64,000 nucleotides of DNA from Roseovarius sp. M141 (lineage in GTDB: Bacteria; Pseudomonadota; Alphaproteobacteria; Rhodobacterales; Rhodobacteraceae): contig NZ_VCNH01000008.1 in assembly GCF_024355225.1 (NCBI RefSeq), positions 1,674,001 to 1,738,000 on the forward strand, read 5' to 3'. Below, piece after piece: positions 21,646 through 30,480 of this stretch. The position numbers and the translations under genes were made by a program. Below the pieces are notes generated by a model. That model was not told the DNA's origin and searched no databases. It saw only the letters and a program-made list of their open reading frames with translations. How positions within the stretch are numbered: position 1 is the first letter of the stretch; each line of letters opens with the position of its first letter.

Positions 21646-22377
21646 ATGCGTATCGGAATCATCGGCACGGGCACCATCGCGTCGGCTGTGGTGCAGGGCA
21701 TGGCAGGGGACGGGCACGACATCGCCGTGTCGCGCCGTAGCGCAGCACAATCCGAACGGCTTGCGGCGATGCATGCAAACGTCACAATTCACGACAATCA
21801 GGCAGTGCTGGACCGAAGTGACGTCATCTTTCTCGGGCTGATGGCCGGGGTGGCGGGCGATGTGCTGGGCAGCCTTGCCTTGCGCGCGGATCACAAGGTG
21901 ATCTCGCTGATGGCGGATTGCGCATTGGGCAAGGTCGCACAGATGATCGCCCCGGCGCAGGCGGCGGCGATCATGATCCCCTTTCCTGGCATCGCACAGG
22001 GCGGATCGCCGATCATGGGCTATGGCGACACGGACCTGTTGCAGACACTCTTTGGCGGGCGAAACACCATATTTGCCTTGAAGTCCGAGGACGATCTGGC
22101 CGCCTACAGTTGCGCACAGGCCGTCCTGTCGCCTGCTGTGCGTATGGTCGCGGATGCCGCCGATTGGCTGGGTAGCCGCGCAGGGGATCGCGCGCAGGGC
22201 GAAGCGTTCCTGCGTGCGCTGGTCGGCTCCAGCCTGATCGGATCGGACTGCGCCACATTGCTCAGCGCGCTGGACACGCCCGGGGGTTATAACCAGCGGC
22301 TGCGCAACCATATGACAGGCAGCGGCATGAGCGAGACACTGGCCGAAGGGCTGGGCAGGTTGGAGCGCGGCGAATGA
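21646..22377 (+). CDS. pyrroline-5-carboxylate reductase-like NAD(P)-dependent protein
   Basis: 243 residues. Rossmann N-terminus MRIGIIGTGTIASAVVQGM, then DVIFLGLM and VISLMADCAL strands, and a helical C-terminal half with TPGGYNQRLRNHM, a ProC-like feature. Fits the ProC/F420-NADP reductase superfamily; catalysis on a cyclic imine such as pyrroline is inferred from the family. The start ATG at 21646 is one base past the preceding stop. The last bases overlap the next gene (ATGA), so the three genes at 19599-24353 are one translational unit. A ProC-like enzyme between two demethylase-type flavoenzymes hints at N-methylproline or related catabolism. Confidence 0.75.
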   Translation: MRIGIIGTGTIASAVVQGMAGDGHDIAVSRRSAAQSERLAAMHANVTIHDNQAVLDRSDVIFLGLMAGVAGDVLGSLALRADHKVISLMADCALGKVAQMIAPAQAAAIMIPFPGIAQGGSPIMGYGDTDLLQTLFGGRNTIFALKSEDDLAAYSCAQAVLSPAVRMVADAADWLGSRAGDRAQGEAFLRALVGSSLIGSDCATLLSALDTPGGYNQRLRNHMTGSGMSETLAEGLGRLERGE

Positions 22378-24353
22378 GCCACCCGCATATTTTCAACCCC
22401 ATTCAGCTGCGCCACAAGACGTTGAAAAACCGCATCGTCTTTGGCGCCCATACGACCAACATGGCCGAAAACGGCCTGCCTGGCGCCCAGCACATCGCCT
22501 ATTACGCCGAGCGCGCGATGGGCGGCGCCGCGATGATCGTGGTCGAACCGATGCCGGTCCACCCCGCTGCCGTGCTGACGCGCGGTAACTTTCGTGGCGG
22601 CACGGATGACGTCATCCCGCATTTTCGCAAGCTGACGGATGCCTGCCACGCCCATGGCACCGTGATGATCCAGCAGCTTTACCATATCGGCGCGCATGGC
22701 GACGGCGACAATTCATGGCACGCGCATTGGTCGCCCTCGGGCGGACCCAGCTATCACGACAGCGACGGCAGCCACGAGATGAGCGAGGCCGAGATCGAGG
22801 AAACCATCGACGGCTTCGTGCAGGCCGCGATCCGATGCCAGAAGGCAGGTTTCGACGGGGTCGAGGTGTGGGCGGCCTATCACGGCCTGCTCGATCAGTT
22901 CTGGACGCCGTTTTCCAACCAGCGCACCGACCAATGGGGCGGCAGCCTGGAAAACCGCACGCGCGCCTCGCGCGAGGTGCTGTACCGCATCCGCGCGGCC
23001 TGCGGCGATGAATTCATCATCGGCCTTGCCGTCAATGACGAGCCGGACGTCAAGGCAGCGCTGAGCCGCGAGGAGACCGCGCAGATCGTCGCGCTGCACG
23101 ACGGCGAAGGGCTGATGGACTATGTCACCTGCGGCACCGGTGGCTATTTCGATTTTTACAAGCTGATGCCGACCTTCCTTTATGGCGAAAAGCTGGGCGT
23201 CGATCTGGCCAAGCTATTGAAAGGGCTGGTCAAAAATGCCCTCGTCACGGCCGAAAGCCACATCCGCACGCCGGAGAACGCCAACACCGTGCTGGGCGCG
23301 GGTGAGGCTGATCTGGTGTCCATCGTGCGCGGCCAGATCGCCGATCCGCATCTGGTGGCCAAGGCCGAGGCCGGGCGCGCAGATGACATTCGCGGCTGCA
23401 TTTCGTGCAATCAGCAATGCTGGGGACGGCGCAGCCGCGACTATTACATCTCGTGCCTGATCAACCCTTCTGCCGGTCACGAATATCTCTGGGGTGGCGA
23501 CCGTCTCACGCCCGCTGGCGCCCCTCAAACCGTGCTGGTCGTCGGCGGCGGCCCCGCCGGGCTGGAGGCTGCGCGCGCCGCCGCCGAGCGCGGCCATCGC
23601 GTGACGCTGGCCGAGGCGGGGCCGGAAGTGGGCGGCCAGTTCCGCCTCGCCGGCTTGCAGCCGCGCCGGGGGCAGATCACCGATCTGATCGGCTGGTATC
23701 AACGCCAGCTGGAGCAATTGGGTGCCCGTCTGCGCTACAACAGCCACATGGATGCCGGTGACATTGCTGCGTTCGGGGCAGATCATGTGATCCTCGCCAC
23801 CGGATCGCTGCCCACGGAAACCGGGTTCCAACGCGCGCTGCCCCATGTCGCCGCCTTGCCCGGTCTTGCGCTGGGCCATGTCCACTCCGCCGAGGACGTG
23901 ATGATGCGCGCCGCGCGCCTCGGCCCCCGCGTGATCGTGCTGGACGAGGGCGGTAACTGGCGCGGCTGCGGCACCGCGTGGCGGCTGGCCGAGGATGGCC
24001 ATGACGTGACAATTGTCACCCCCGATGCGCTGGTCGGCAAGGAACTGCAACGCTCGGCCACCGATTGGCCGCTGCGGCGCGCACTCGCGCAGAGGGGCGC
24101 GCAGTTCATTACCGACAGCGCCATTGCCGAATGGACCGGGCAGGGCGCGCAAGTGCTGTCGCTGCTGACCGGCGAGACGCAGAGGATCGAGGCCGATGCG
24201 CTGGTACTGGCGACCACGAATGTTGCGGACACATCCCTGCGCGTTGATCTGGCGCACAGAGGCATCGCAGCGCAGGTGATCGGCGATGCGAACGCGCCGC
24301 GCAATGCCGCCTTTGCCATTTTCGAGGGGCGCAGGACCGCGCTGGCGCTGTAA
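22374..24353 (+). CDS. two-domain NADH:flavin oxidoreductase with 4Fe-4S motif
   Basis: 659 residues, overlapping the previous gene by 4 nt. OYE-like barrel (LKNRIVFGAHTTNMAENGLP, FDGVEVWAAYHGLLDQFWTP) then a complete Fe-S motif C342-x2-C345-x3-C349-x11-C361, the dienoyl-CoA reductase pattern, and a C-terminal FAD/NAD(P) half (VLVVGGGPAGLEAARAAAER from about 385). It should bind FMN, 4Fe-4S and FAD. Substrate unknown: N-demethylase (DgcA-like) and enoyl reductase roles are both possible. A paralogue of the gene at 19599, which lacks one Fe-S cysteine; the two could work on successive steps. Confidence 0.82.
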   Translation: MSHPHIFNPIQLRHKTLKNRIVFGAHTTNMAENGLPGAQHIAYYAERAMGGAAMIVVEPMPVHPAAVLTRGNFRGGTDDVIPHFRKLTDACHAHGTVMIQQLYHIGAHGDGDNSWHAHWSPSGGPSYHDSDGSHEMSEAEIEETIDGFVQAAIRCQKAGFDGVEVWAAYHGLLDQFWTPFSNQRTDQWGGSLENRTRASREVLYRIRAACGDEFIIGLAVNDEPDVKAALSREETAQIVALHDGEGLMDYVTCGTGGYFDFYKLMPTFLYGEKLGVDLAKLLKGLVKNALVTAESHIRTPENANTVLGAGEADLVSIVRGQIADPHLVAKAEAGRADDIRGCISCNQQCWGRRSRDYYISCLINPSAGHEYLWGGDRLTPAGAPQTVLVVGGGPAGLEAARAAAERGHRVTLAEAGPEVGGQFRLAGLQPRRGQITDLIGWYQRQLEQLGARLRYNSHMDAGDIAAFGADHVILATGSLPTETGFQRALPHVAALPGLALGHVHSAEDVMMRAARLGPRVIVLDEGGNWRGCGTAWRLAEDGHDVTIVTPDALVGKELQRSATDWPLRRALAQRGAQFITDSAIAEWTGQGAQVLSLLTGETQRIEADALVLATTNVADTSLRVDLAHRGIAAQVIGDANAPRNAAFAIFEGRRTALAL

Positions 24354-24374
24354 CGCCAGGGCGGCCCTGAAAAA

Positions 24375-24773
24375 TCACCCGTCCAGTTCGCCCGCCTCCA
24401 CCAGAACCTTGCGGGCGGCGCGGAAACACTCCAGCGCCTGCGGGACGCCGCAATAGATGCCGATCACATGGATGATGGCGCGGATTTCCTCCTTGGTAAC
24501 GCCGTTGTTCAGCGCGCCTTTGCAGTGCAGTTCCCATTCATGCATCTTGCCGAGAGCACCGATCATCGCGAGATTCATCATCGAGCGGGTCTTGGGCGCA
24601 ATCACGTCATCGCCCCAGCCAAAGCCCCAGCACCATGCGGTCATCGCCTCCTGAAAGGGGCGGGTGAAGTCATCGGCGGCGGCCAGATTACGCTCTACAT
24701 ACTCGGCGCCCAGCGTCGCCTTGCGCTGCTCCAGCCCCTTGGCGAATAGGTCTTCGTCGAATGCATCGCTCAT
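24375..24773 (-). CDS. carboxymuconolactone decarboxylase-family protein
   Basis: 132 residues, the length of PcaC. All-helical with the family core EWELHCKGALNNGVTKEEIR (about residues 79-98) followed by IIHVIGIYCGVPQALECFR. Members are gamma-carboxymuconolactone decarboxylases (protocatechuate branch) or AhpD-like proteins; with no pca genes nearby, the precise reaction is uncertain. It overlaps the upstream LysR-type gene by 4 nt (ATGA on the minus strand) and converges on the flavoenzyme operon. Confidence 0.85.
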   Translation of the reverse strand: MSDAFDEDLFAKGLEQRKATLGAEYVERNLAAADDFTRPFQEAMTAWCWGFGWGDDVIAPKTRSMMNLAMIGALGKMHEWELHCKGALNNGVTKEEIRAIIHVIGIYCGVPQALECFRAARKVLVEAGELDG

Positions 24774-25747
24774 GTCGTCTCTCCTTGGGTGCCTGTGTGA
24801 TTACCTGTGTGATCGTCTGTACCTTGGATCAGCGCGACCTGCCTTTCCAGCCATGTGCGGAACAAATCGATCATGGGATGTGTCGCTGCGCGTTCGGTCT
24901 TGTAGACGAACTTATAGGACGCCTCGGGGCGCAGGCACAGATCCGACAGGATCGCGATGCGCCCCCGTTCGAGGTCGCCCCTGATCAGCGATCGTTCGGC
25001 CATGCCGATACCCTGACCGGATCGGGCGGCCTCCAGAATGGTGTGCTGGTCGTCGAAAATCAGGTTCTGGGGCGCGGTCGGCCCGGCATAGCCGAACAGG
25101 TCCAGCCAGCTTTGCCAATCGCTCATGTCGCGGTAGTGCAGGCGGGCGATATCGGGGCGGGCTATGATTCGCTCCAGACTATCGCCGGTCGCCACCAGAT
25201 CCGGGTTGCAGATCAGCACCAGATTTTCCTTGAGGATTTCGACCGAGACTGAATTGGCTGGCGGCTGAAGGCAGTATTTGATCAGCACGTCCTCGCTGCC
25301 CAGTGATGCGGAATCGGGATCGAGATTGTTCAGATGCAGCTGGATACCGGGATTGGCGCTGAGAAATTCGGAAATGCGCGGCGCGATCACCTTCATCGCA
25401 AAGAACGGCCCGCTACGCACGCGCAGGATCTGCGCCTTGGGCTTGTGCCCGATCAGCGACAGCGTCTCGCCGATCTCGTCAAAGCTGCGGGCGCACACAT
25501 CGCGCAGCAATTCGGCCTCCAGCGTCAGCGCGACGCTCTTGCCGTGGCGGGTAAACAGGCGCGTGCCCAACCGCTGTTCCAGCAATTTGATCTGGTGGCT
25601 GATCGCGCCCTGACTGACCGACAGTTCATCCGCCGCGCGGGTAAAGCTGAGATGGTGGGCCACAGCCTCGAATGCGCGCAGCGCGCGCAGGTTGGACATC
25701 TGAGTGCGAAAGGCGCGGGGCGATTGCATATTATTAGCTTGGCTCAT
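24770..25747 (-). CDS. LysR-family transcriptional regulator (GcvA-like)
   Basis: 325 residues from ATG 25747. Winged HTH at about 14-75 with ALRAFEAVAHHLSFTRAADE and LSVSQGAISHQIKLLE, the GcvA/AmpR subgroup pattern, then a LysR substrate-binding domain. Divergent from the ABC transporter at 25910 and translationally coupled to the carboxymuconolactone decarboxylase-type gene. Probably activates the transporter operon in response to its solute (inference). An ATG at 25729 is a possible alternative start. Confidence 0.9.
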   Translation of the reverse strand: MSQANNMQSPRAFRTQMSNLRALRAFEAVAHHLSFTRAADELSVSQGAISHQIKLLEQRLGTRLFTRHGKSVALTLEAELLRDVCARSFDEIGETLSLIGHKPKAQILRVRSGPFFAMKVIAPRISEFLSANPGIQLHLNNLDPDSASLGSEDVLIKYCLQPPANSVSVEILKENLVLICNPDLVATGDSLERIIARPDIARLHYRDMSDWQSWLDLFGYAGPTAPQNLIFDDQHTILEAARSGQGIGMAERSLIRGDLERGRIAILSDLCLRPEASYKFVYKTERAATHPMIDLFRTWLERQVALIQGTDDHTGNHTGTQGETT

Positions 25748-25768
25748 CTTTGAAATAGTTCTTTTGCT

Positions 25769-25798
25769 TTGAGGCTCGCGCGGCAAGGCCCCTATAAG
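25769..25798 (+). promoter_or_regulatory. putative promoter of the ABC-transporter operon
   Basis: TTGAGG (25769-25774), an 18-bp spacer and TATAAG (25793-25798) form a plausible sigma-70 promoter about 110 bp before the first transporter gene, in the 162-bp gap shared with the divergent LysR gene. No clear T-N11-A LysR palindrome was fixed. Confidence 0.5.
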
Positions 25799-25909
25799 TA
25801 TCAACAGCGTCCTGCCTGGCTGGTTGGAAGCCCCAGAAACGATAGCGCCTCTGCAAGAGGCTGACAAAACAAAGATCGGGTCGGCCCGCCGCCCCGCAGG
25901 GAGAGAAGA

Positions 25910-26704
25910 ATGTTCGCACTCATGAAAAAATCTGCACTTGCCGTCGCCGCGCTGGGCCTGGGCGCCGGATTTGCGCAGGCCGAAACCATCCGTCTGGGCA
26001 CCGAAGGCGCCTATGCGCCGTTCAATTCCGTGTCGGAAAGCGGCGCGTTGAACGGTTTTGATATCGATATCGGCAACGCCATCTGCGCCGAATTGCAGGC
26101 CAACTGCGAGTGGAGCACGCATGAATGGGGCGGCATCATCCCCGCGCTCCAGTCGGGCAAGTTCGACGTGTTGATCGCCTCAATGGCCATCACCGAGGCA
26201 CGGATGGAGGAGGTCGCGTTTTCCGATCCGTACTATTTCAACACCATGCGTTTCGCCGCGCTCAAGGAGTTGGGGCTGACGGATGCCACCCCCGAAACGC
26301 TGGACGGCATGGTTCTGGGCACGCAGTCCGGCGGCGTCGCCAGCAAGGTGCTGAAGCAGTATTTCCCAAACAACGACATCAAGCTGTACCCCAAGCTGGG
26401 CGAGGCGTTTCTGGACATGGAAAGCGGTCGGCTGGATCTGGTGCTGGAATCGAAATTCGCCATTGCCGATTGGATGGCGGATGGAGTCGAGTGCTGCGAA
26501 TTCGTCGGGCAGGATTTCCTGCTGGACGGCACCATCGGCGCGGGCATGGCCTTTCGCAAGGATGAAACCGACCTGCGCGACCGCGTGAACGTGGCGCTGG
26601 CCACGATCATCGAAAACGGCACCTATGACGATATCCGCGCGCAGTATTTCGAGTTCGACATCCGCAGCAAGCCGGTCGCGGTCAGCGAACTGTTCGGCGA
26701 ATAG
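25910..26704 (+). CDS. polar amino acid ABC transporter, periplasmic binding protein
   Basis: 264 residues. Signal peptide of about 23 residues ending FAQA, then the family-3 solute-binding fold: TIRLGTEGAYAPFNSV, GFDIDIGNAICAEL, IPALQSGKFDVLIASMAITE and a hinge near GTQSGGVASKVL. Closest in type to lysine/arginine/ornithine/histidine or octopine binders; the Arg/Asp ligand residues cannot be assigned to one solute from sequence alone. Start at 25910 chosen for the GGGAGAGAAG RBS; ATG 25922 is possible. Two paired permeases and an ATPase follow. Confidence 0.9.
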   Translation: MFALMKKSALAVAALGLGAGFAQAETIRLGTEGAYAPFNSVSESGALNGFDIDIGNAICAELQANCEWSTHEWGGIIPALQSGKFDVLIASMAITEARMEEVAFSDPYYFNTMRFAALKELGLTDATPETLDGMVLGTQSGGVASKVLKQYFPNNDIKLYPKLGEAFLDMESGRLDLVLESKFAIADWMADGVECCEFVGQDFLLDGTIGAGMAFRKDETDLRDRVNVALATIIENGTYDDIRAQYFEFDIRSKPVAVSELFGE

Positions 26705-26717
26705 GATAAGCGAAACA

Positions 26718-26746
26718 GGCCGGGCCGTACGCAAGGCGGCCCGGCC
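26718..26746 (+). promoter_or_regulatory. GC-rich stem-loop behind the binding-protein gene
   Basis: Perfect 10-bp stem GGCCGGGCCG/CGGCCCGGCC with a 9-nt loop, 14 nt after the stop and 29 nt before the permease gene. No T-run. Such hairpins commonly stabilise the binding-protein message so that it exceeds the permease transcript (known in the malE and hisJ systems). Confidence 0.65.
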
Positions 26747-26774
26747 AACCCTTTGATATGCGAGACGGCGCCAC

Positions 26775-27500
26775 ATGGAATTCCTGACATTGCTATCTTA
26801 CGGGGATTCCGGCTGGGGCGATGAACTGTTGCTCGGGCTTGGTGTTACGCTTGCGCTTGCGCTGGCGACGTTTCCCATCGCGGTCGTGCTGTCCTTTGCG
26901 GTGTGTTGGGCCAAGGTGTCGCCGTACCGGCCTGTCCGTATCGCGGCGCAGATCCATACCACGGTGTTCAAGACGCTGCCCGAGATCCTGACGCTGCTGA
27001 TCCTTTATTACCAATCGCAGGCGCTGATAAACTGGGCCACCGATTGGATCGCGCCGGGCGCGCGCCTGTCGGTGTCGCCCTTTTTGGCTGGCCTGATCGC
27101 GCTGAGCCTTGTCATCAGCGCCTATGGCAGCGAGGTGGTGCGCGCCGCGCTGAACGCCATCGGCAAAGGCCAGACCGAGGCGGCGCAATCGCTGGGCCTA
27201 TCGCCCTGCCAGACGTTCCGCCTGGTCATCCTGCCGCAGATGTGGCGCCATGCGATCCCCGGTTTTGGCAACCTTTGGGTGATTTTGCTAAAGGACACGT
27301 CGCTGGTGTCGATCATCGCGCTCAGCGATCTGGTGCATATCGCGACACTGGCCATCAACACCACGCGCGAGCCGTTCTTTTTCTATCTTGTCATCGGCGC
27401 GATCTACATCGCACTCGTCGCCGTATCTGCATGGCTGCAAAAGGGACTGGAGCGCCGTGCCTCGAAGGGTTTCGCCCGGGTGGAGACCGGCGATGCTTGA
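26775..27500 (+). CDS. amino acid ABC transporter permease (HisQ type)
   Basis: 241 residues with about five hydrophobic spans and the EAA loop near AAQSLGLSPCQTFRLVILPQ (about residues 136-155), which docks on the ATPase. Other landmarks are TVFKTLPEILTLLILYY and SEVVRAALNAIGKG. It forms the inner-membrane channel with the next gene product; the reading frames overlap by 8 nt, so the pair is translated together. Confidence 0.92.
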   Translation: MEFLTLLSYGDSGWGDELLLGLGVTLALALATFPIAVVLSFAVCWAKVSPYRPVRIAAQIHTTVFKTLPEILTLLILYYQSQALINWATDWIAPGARLSVSPFLAGLIALSLVISAYGSEVVRAALNAIGKGQTEAAQSLGLSPCQTFRLVILPQMWRHAIPGFGNLWVILLKDTSLVSIIALSDLVHIATLAINTTREPFFFYLVIGAIYIALVAVSAWLQKGLERRASKGFARVETGDA

Positions 27501-28167
27501 CCTGTGGCTGAATTTCCGGGGCCTGTGGCTGGACGGGTTGATCACCACGGCGTCGCTGACGGTGCTCGCCGTTTTCTTTGGCTTCTTTCTGGCGCTGCCG
27601 ATTGGCGTGGCGCGGGCGAAATCCACCGGAGTTCTGGGCTGGCTGGCGCTGGGATATGTCAACCTTTTCCGCGGAATGCCGCTGCTGGTGCAGCTGTTTC
27701 TGGTCTATTACGGCCTCGGCCAGTTCAACAGCGAACTGCGCGCCATCGGCCTGTGGTGGATGTTCCGGGATGCGTGGTATTGCGGGCTGCTGGCCCTGGT
27801 GTTGAACACGGCGGCCTATCAGGCCGAGATTATTCGCGGCAGCCTTCAGACCATCCCCGCCTCGGTGCATGAAACCAACGCCGCGCTGAACCTGACGCGC
27901 TGGACCGCGTTCCGCCGGGTGCTGCTGCCCATCGCCTTTGCCAAGGCGCTGCCGGCCATCGGCAACGAATTCATCCTGCTGCTCAAGGCAACGTCGCTGG
28001 TGGCGATCATCACGGTGTTCGATCTGATGGGGCAGGCGCGGTTCATCTTTTCGGAAACGCTGGATCTGCGGGTCTACTACGTCGCCGCCGCGCATTATCT
28101 GGTGTTGGTTCTGGCCATCGAATGGGCACTGCGCCGGGTCGAGGGGCGATTTACATGGATGGCATAG
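27493..28167 (+). CDS. amino acid ABC transporter permease (HisM type)
   Basis: 224 residues. Begins at ATG 27493 inside the end of the previous gene. Contains NLFRGMPLLVQLFLVYYGLG, the HisM/GlnP-type segment, AYQAEIIRGSLQTIPASVHE and the EAA-like loop ETNAALNLTRWTAFRRVLLP. Pairs with the product of the preceding gene as a heterodimeric permease. The ATPase start codon lies inside its 3' end (overlap of 13 nt). Confidence 0.92.
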   Translation: MLDLWLNFRGLWLDGLITTASLTVLAVFFGFFLALPIGVARAKSTGVLGWLALGYVNLFRGMPLLVQLFLVYYGLGQFNSELRAIGLWWMFRDAWYCGLLALVLNTAAYQAEIIRGSLQTIPASVHETNAALNLTRWTAFRRVLLPIAFAKALPAIGNEFILLLKATSLVAIITVFDLMGQARFIFSETLDLRVYYVAAAHYLVLVLAIEWALRRVEGRFTWMA

Positions 28168-28931
28168 ATGATGGCCCAGCTGTTCTGTTCGAGCGGGTGA
28201 ACAAGCATTTCGGCGCCTACCACGCGCTGCGCGATATTGACCTGAGTGTGGCGCATGGCGAAAAGATCGTCGTCTGCGGCCCGTCCGGGTCGGGCAAATC
28301 GACGCTGATCCGCTGCATCAACCACCTTGTCGTGCCGCAGTCGGGCAGGCTGGCGGTTTGCGGGATCACCGCGCAGGATGGCAAGGATGCGGTGCGCCGT
28401 ATTCGCGACCGTGTCGGCAAGTGCTTTCAGCATTTCAACCTCTACCCGCATCTGACCGCGCTGGAGAATTGCACCCTGTCGCCGATCCATACCGCCAAAG
28501 TGCCCAGGGCCGAGGCGCGCGCGGCGGCGATGGAATACTTCGCGCGCGTCGGTATGCAGGATCAGGCCGACAAATACCCCTCCCAGCTATCGGGCGGGCA
28601 GCAACAGCGCGCTGCCATCGCGCGCAGCCTGTGCATGAAGCCCCGCATCATGCTGTTTGACGAACCGACATCGGCGCTGGACCCCGAATCCATCGGCGAG
28701 GTTCTGGACGTCATGGCCGATTTGACGGATGCGGGCATGACGATGCTTTGCGTCACCCATGAGATGGGGTTCGCCCGCAAGGTGGCGGACCGCGTCGTGT
28801 TCATGGACGCGGGCCGCATCATCGAGGTTGCCCCGCCCGAGGCATTTTTCACCACTCCGCAGCACGAGCGATCAGCCCGTTTCCTCAAGCAGGTCGCCCC
28901 CGCGTTGACGCACCCAAAGGACAGCGCATGA
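28155..28931 (+). CDS. amino acid ABC transporter ATP-binding protein
   Basis: 258 residues. Walker A GPSGSGKST (about 42-50), Q-loop, signature LSGGQQQR (145-152), Walker B IMLFDE (165-170), then the D-loop SALDPE and switch His in CVTHEMGFARKVADRV. A standard GlnQ/HisP-type ATPase that powers uptake through the two permeases. Its stop codon overlaps the start of the MlrC-type gene by 4 nt, which ties transport to that enzyme. Confidence 0.95.
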   Translation: MDGIDDGPAVLFERVNKHFGAYHALRDIDLSVAHGEKIVVCGPSGSGKSTLIRCINHLVVPQSGRLAVCGITAQDGKDAVRRIRDRVGKCFQHFNLYPHLTALENCTLSPIHTAKVPRAEARAAAMEYFARVGMQDQADKYPSQLSGGQQQRAAIARSLCMKPRIMLFDEPTSALDPESIGEVLDVMADLTDAGMTMLCVTHEMGFARKVADRVVFMDAGRIIEVAPPEAFFTTPQHERSARFLKQVAPALTHPKDSA

Positions 28932-30418
28932 CATATCGCGTGGCGATCATCGAGTTCATCAACGAAAGCAACACGTTCACAGTCATGCGCACAGACATGA
29001 GCGGGTTCCACGCCTCACATTACTTCAAGGGCGATGAGATCCCGGCCAATTTCCGCGGCACCGGGTCCGAAGTGGGCGGCGCCATCGACGTGGCCGAGGC
29101 ACAAGGCTGGACGCCCGTCTACATCACCGCCGCCCACGCCGAACCGAACGGCATCGTCACCGAAGAGGCGCGCGCCGAGATCACCGGCGAATGCCTGCGC
29201 AGGTTGACCGAAGGCGGGCCATTTGATGGCGTATTCGTCGCCCTGCATGGCGCGATGGTGACTGAAACCGATCAGGATGGCGATTGCCAGTTCCTGCGCG
29301 AAATCCGCGCAGTCGTCGGCCCTGATATTCCGCTGGCGATCACGCTGGACCTGCACGCCAACATCTTTGATGAATTGGCTGATCTGGCCAACATCGTCGT
29401 GTCGTTCCGCACCTATCCGCATGTCGACATGCGCGACGTCGGCCATGAGGCATGCACGCTGCTGCACGGCGCAATGGTCGGCGCGATTGCGCCGCAGATT
29501 ACCATTCGCCGCCCCCCGATGCTGGTGGGTTGCGACGACGGGCGCACGACCGAGGATGGCCCGATGTGCCGCCTGCTGGACAGCGCCGCACGCGAGATGG
29601 AGGCTGGCGGCATCCTGAACGTGGCGATCAACGCGGGCTTTACCGATGCCGATGTCTGGGCGACCGGGCCGTCCGTTCTGGTGACGCATGACGCGGGCGC
29701 GGGGGCGCAGGCCATCGCGGCGGCGCAGCGGATCTGCGATGAAATCTGGGGGTTTCGCGAAGAGTGGTCAAAACCGATCCCGCTGGCAGAGTGCATGGCG
29801 CGCCTCGATTTTCGCCAGTCGCCCGATCGGCCCATCGTGATCGCGGATTATTCGGACAACCCCGGCTCGGGCGCCTATAGCGACTGCACGGCGCTGATCG
29901 CGGCATTGCTGAAAGCGGGCGTGCAGAACGGCGCCGCTGGCGCGCTGTTTGATCCCGGCGCGGTTGCGCAGTTGTCACGCGCAGGCGTCGGCGCGGACGT
30001 GACCCTGTCCATCGGCGGCAAAATCGATCCCTCTGTCGGTGGCGGTCCCTTGCAGGTCACGGGCCGCGTCATGGCGATCAGCGATGGCGCCTTTACCTTC
30101 GAGGGGCCGATGTTCACCGGCCTGCCCGGATCGACCGGGGCCAGCGTTTGCCTGCGGGTGCAGGGGCTGGACATCATGATAGTGTCGGACCGGATGCAGA
30201 TGCTGGATCGCAATATTTTCCGCGTCGCCGGGATCGAACCGACCGAGAAATCCATACTGGCGGTGAAATCGATGCAGCATTTCAAGGGGGCCTTCGCCGC
30301 CATCGCATCACAGGTCATCATCACCGATGCCGGCGGGCTGTGCACGCCCGATGTGACTGCGCGCGCCTATGTGCGCCTGCGCCGCCCTGTCTTTCCGCTG
30401 GATGATGTCGGCGCCTGA
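28928..30418 (+). CDS. M81-family metallopeptidase (MlrC/microcystinase C-like)
   Basis: 496 residues, the usual length for MlrC-like proteins. N-terminal DUF1485 part has FINESNTFTV, LHGAM (about 107-111), the metal-binding DLHAN (Asp141, His143) and RTYPHVDMRD (His165). The C-terminal MlrC part contains IADYSDNPGSGAYSD (about 306-320). MlrC finishes degradation of linear microcystin, but most family members in such operons act on unknown small amides or peptides. Coupled by ATGA to an amino acid ABC transporter, so the substrate is probably an imported amino acid derivative (inference). Confidence 0.85.
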   Translation: MTYRVAIIEFINESNTFTVMRTDMSGFHASHYFKGDEIPANFRGTGSEVGGAIDVAEAQGWTPVYITAAHAEPNGIVTEEARAEITGECLRRLTEGGPFDGVFVALHGAMVTETDQDGDCQFLREIRAVVGPDIPLAITLDLHANIFDELADLANIVVSFRTYPHVDMRDVGHEACTLLHGAMVGAIAPQITIRRPPMLVGCDDGRTTEDGPMCRLLDSAAREMEAGGILNVAINAGFTDADVWATGPSVLVTHDAGAGAQAIAAAQRICDEIWGFREEWSKPIPLAECMARLDFRQSPDRPIVIADYSDNPGSGAYSDCTALIAALLKAGVQNGAAGALFDPGAVAQLSRAGVGADVTLSIGGKIDPSVGGGPLQVTGRVMAISDGAFTFEGPMFTGLPGSTGASVCLRVQGLDIMIVSDRMQMLDRNIFRVAGIEPTEKSILAVKSMQHFKGAFAAIASQVIITDAGGLCTPDVTARAYVRLRRPVFPLDDVGA

Positions 30419-30447
30419 TACCCGTGCCCCACGGAGGCACTGCTTTC

Positions 30448-30480
30448 AGGCAGTTACCCCCAGTTGATGGGTATCTGCCT
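30448..30480 (+). terminator. stem-loop after the MlrC-type gene
   Basis: AGGCAG/CTGCCT (30448-30453 with 30475-30480) continued by TACCC/GGGTA (30555-type inner stem at 30455-30459 with 30469-30473) around one mismatch. It lies 30 nt after the operon's last stop. No T-run, so possibly Rho-dependent or a stabilising hairpin. Confidence 0.45.
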
